NCBI GenBank assembly: GCA_938045545.1
Contig: CALIBN010000008.1
Coordinates: 1 to 64,000, forward strand
Direction: 5' to 3'
Length of the DNA stretch: 64,000 bases
From: an uncultured archaeon
Lineage (GTDB): Archaea > Thermoproteota > EX4484-205 > JAAOZP01
This document shows, in pieces, positions 62,213 to 64,000 of the stretch. The position numbers were made by a program, and so were the translations under genes. The stretch's first letter is position 1. Each line of letters starts with the position of its first letter. A model generated the notes under the pieces. The model saw only the letters and a list, made by a program, of their open reading frames with translations. It made no database searches and was not told where the DNA came from.

Positions 62213-63613
62213 TTAGACGATAGCTTCCCCCCTTTCGGTTAGGGAATAATACTCTCTCTTCCTACCCATGATCCTCTTGGCCTCCACTCTTTTAACATAC
62301 CCTTTTTCAACGAGATCGGAAAGATGCTGGTAAACCGTTGGAATCCTCACGTTCATGCCGTATTTCTCCCTCAACCCTCTCCAAACTTCGTAGCCGTACA
62401 TGTTTTTTTCAGACAGCAGCCTCAGGATGGCTGTCTTAGTAGAACCAAGTCTAACACCTCCGCTCAACTCCTCTATCAACACGCCTAGGCTAGACTTACT
62501 GTAGGCTATTTCCTTCATAACCCTAGGATCCTTGAGGCCGCTTCCAGTTACGACGCAAACCACTTTGGCGTCTCTCCTCACCTCTCCGCTTTCAACCAGC
62601 TTCATCAAGCCTGCTAGAGGAAGGCTTCCAGCCGGTTCTGCAAGTATCCCTTCTTTCTCAGCCAGTAGGCTCAGGGCTTCAAATATCTCTTTTTCGCTGA
62701 CGGATACTGCTAGCCCATCCGTCTGTCTTATTGCTCTGAGGGCAGCGTTTCCGAACCTGGGATTGGCCACGTTCAGGTCGAATATTCTGCTTCTCGGCTC
62801 GGCTTCAGCCTCGACAGCATCGAAGCCTTTTTCAAAAGCCCTCACTATAGGCTTACAGTCCTCCGTCTGGACTCCGACTATTCCTACGCTGCCCCCAGCG
62901 ACGCCAAGCTCCCTCAGCTCTCTCATCATTTTATAGGTTGCGTAGACGAGGCCTCCCTCCCCCATTGGGAGGACCACGTAGTCAAGTGGGCTCCCACTGA
63001 GCTGCAGGAGTATTTCAAGCATGATTGTTTTCTTAGCCTCGTTTATCAACGGGTCGTGCTCCGCCGCGACGATAGTTCCCCTTGAGGCGCGTTTCCCGAA
63101 GGAGTTGACTACGCTAACCTCCGCACCATATATTATCATCTGGTAAAGTTTCCCAACGTCTATCGTGGGCTTAACCTGAACATGCGTCTTTAAACCGGCT
63201 TTAGAGGAGTATGCTGCCAGCGATGCGCCAAGGTTCCCGGTTGAATAGGTGGAGATCCTTCCGTAACCTAGACTTAGGGCAACCGACACGAATAAGGCTG
63301 AGCTCCTGTCCAAGTATGAGCCCGTTGGTTCAACGGTCTCATCCTTAATCCATAGCTCTTCAACACCTATGCTTCTCCCGATTCTTAAGCCGTGTTGGAG
63401 CATTGTGTATCCCTCTCCTAAGGAGACTCTGAACTTTTTCTCAACAGCCGGAAGTATTCCGCTGTGCCTCCAGATTCCGTGCTCTCCCGGCTCCTCTAAA
63501 AAGGATGGTTTCATCTCCAGCGTTAATCCCTGTCCACACTTTTCACACAGCTTTCTTTCAACGCTGAAACTGTAGGCTGCCCCGCAGCTCGTGCATCTGA
63601 GAGCATGATTCAA
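62213..63613 (-). CDS. Threonine-synthase-like protein without the PLP lysine, fused to a PadR-type HTH
   Basis: 466 aa from TTG 63613. A zinc ribbon (Cys 7, 10, 23, 26) and a fold-type II threonine-synthase body follow: IKDETVEPTGSYLDRSS, STGNLGASLAAYSSKAG, LPMGEGGLVYATYKM and VVTGSGLKDP. In this family the PLP-binding lysine lies in a GSFKDR motif; here it is Tyr-Leu-Asp-Arg, with Leu 101 (codon TTG) replacing lysine. Residues about 389-466 are a PadR-like winged helix: GSTKTAILRLLSEKNMYGYE, VRIPTVYQHLSDLVEKGYVK, RKREYYSLTERGEAI. I infer a transcription regulator whose dead enzyme fold senses PLP, an amino acid or a phospho-amino acid. A perfect palindrome lies over its own predicted transcript start. 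Confidence 0.85.
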   Translation of the reverse strand: MNHALRCTSCGAAYSFSVERKLCEKCGQGLTLEMKPSFLEEPGEHGIWRHSGILPAVEKKFRVSLGEGYTMLQHGLRIGRSIGVEELWIKDETVEPTGSYLDRSSALFVSVALSLGYGRISTYSTGNLGASLAAYSSKAGLKTHVQVKPTIDVGKLYQMIIYGAEVSVVNSFGKRASRGTIVAAEHDPLINEAKKTIMLEILLQLSGSPLDYVVLPMGEGGLVYATYKMMRELRELGVAGGSVGIVGVQTEDCKPIVRAFEKGFDAVEAEAEPRSRIFDLNVANPRFGNAALRAIRQTDGLAVSVSEKEIFEALSLLAEKEGILAEPAGSLPLAGLMKLVESGEVRRDAKVVCVVTGSGLKDPRVMKEIAYSKSSLGVLIEELSGGVRLGSTKTAILRLLSEKNMYGYEVWRGLREKYGMNVRIPTVYQHLSDLVEKGYVKRVEAKRIMGRKREYYSLTERGEAIV

Positions 63614-63624
63614 GCTATGTTCAA

Positions 63625-63638
63625 CCCTATATATAGGG
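63625..63638. promoter_or_regulatory. Perfect 14-bp palindrome, candidate operator
   Basis: CCCTATATATAGGG is its own reverse complement. It lies 12 bp before the TTG start at 63613. A separate TATA-like run (about 63644-63655) would start transcription near 63623, inside or beside the palindrome. A bound dimer would therefore block the promoter. The fused PadR domain is the obvious candidate for autoregulation. Confidence 0.55.
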
Positions 63639-63809
63639 GGGTACTTATATATATTTCTCCGCGCTTTTAAGATGGTCGGTTTCCCGCAGAGGCCGCTGCA
63701 CTTGATTCTTGAGTAACCAAGGTATTGAACGCTTCCAAAAATCCCTTTTCAAGGCTGATCACAGTATCATAGTAATGTTTTATAGATAGTTCGGGAAAGA
63801 TGCCTAGGA

Positions 63810-64000
63810 ATGGCCAAGCTGGATTTAAGGATTCTCCTCCTGCTAGCAATACTTATTACAACGGTTTCCTGCATAAGCCTGCTTATGATGCAGCAGCCTG
63901 GGAGAAGGGTGTTGCAGGGAAACTCAAGCAGTATCGAAGAGTATTTCAAAACAGTTCCCCTGGAGAGATTGGAGGTTAAGTTCTTCGGGTGGGTTACGCC
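63810..64000 (+). CDS. Partial exported protein (N-terminus only)
   Basis: Runs off the right edge. The first 63 residues hold a signal-anchor-like helix (LRILLLLAILITTVSCISLL) and then SIEEYFKTVPLERLEVKFFG, a soluble outer segment. A TATA-like GTTTTATAG (about 63777-63785) lies about 28 bp before the ATG. Family cannot be told from this piece. Confidence 0.6.
   Translation, partial: MAKLDLRILLLLAILITTVSCISLLMMQQPGRRVLQGNSSSIEEYFKTVPLERLEVKFFGWVT

Noticed and set aside
1-64000. CRISPR array or tRNA/rRNA genes
   Set aside because: I saw no regularly spaced repeats of 24-40 bp and no tRNA arm pattern such as a GGTTCRANNCC loop with matching stems; a covariance-model search would settle this.

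Overview
The window is archaeal chromosomal DNA, most likely from a thermophile of the TACK/Thermoproteota side. Evidence: TATA-box promoters placed about 25-30 bp before start codons (mostly leaderless genes), frequent TTG/GTG starts, an archaeal SUI1/aIF1, deoxyhypusine synthase, DUF1893, a COG1709 regulator, many PIN/AbrB toxin-antitoxin modules, and fragments of TATA-binding protein (TBP). I cannot place it to order. I saw no rRNA, tRNA, CRISPR array, integrase or intact insertion sequence.

Region 1 (1-4.2 kb): a restriction-modification locus. A DpnII-like endonuclease is divergent from a Dam-type adenine methylase, followed by a second N4/N6 methylase and an unknown 188-aa partner.

Region 2 (4.2-17.1 kb): an accessory island full of decaying genes. 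It holds about seven toxin-antitoxin modules, some intact (DUF3368-PIN/UPF0175, DUF4258/DUF2283, two AbrB/PIN) and some broken, a HerA-type ATPase remnant, DUF5678 and aspartic-protease genes, and four same-strand copies of the 3' end of a tbp gene. A UPF0182 membrane protein with a membrane-anchored Hsp20-like partner sits inside it.

Region 3 (17.1-23.5 kb): exported proteins: a membrane-anchored DJ-1/PfpI protein, a 1121-aa surface metalloprotease, and an A/T-rich GH29 alpha-L-fucosidase.

Region 4 (23.6-46.6 kb): core biosynthesis. carA diverges from pyrFEBKC, with pyrD on its own promoter; then ilvE, a MacB-like ABC exporter with a surface coiled-coil protein, DUF92, and COG1709. A tightly overlapping hisCGABFEHI operon shares a TATA box with a divergent AbrB-ACT fusion that may regulate it. 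Then come aIF1, a nitroreductase, a stand-alone DNA-ligase N-terminal-domain protein, two small helical proteins and a Gfo/Idh oxidoreductase. carB, pyrI and hisD are not in the window.

Region 5 (46.6-64 kb): carbohydrate and redox genes mixed with pseudogenes: amidohydrolase, a wrecked DegT-type aminotransferase, an M55 aminopeptidase, a membrane GH5 cellulase, a membrane alpha/beta-hydrolase, a wrecked flavodoxin-type reductase, Fe-alcohol dehydrogenase, a second Gfo/Idh and a ferredoxin-tailed aldo/keto reductase. It ends with deoxyhypusine synthase and a threonine-synthase-like protein that lacks the PLP lysine and is fused to a PadR-type DNA-binding domain. A perfect 14-bp palindrome lies over that gene's predicted transcription start. 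I judge this fusion and the tbp-fragment array the most interesting parts.
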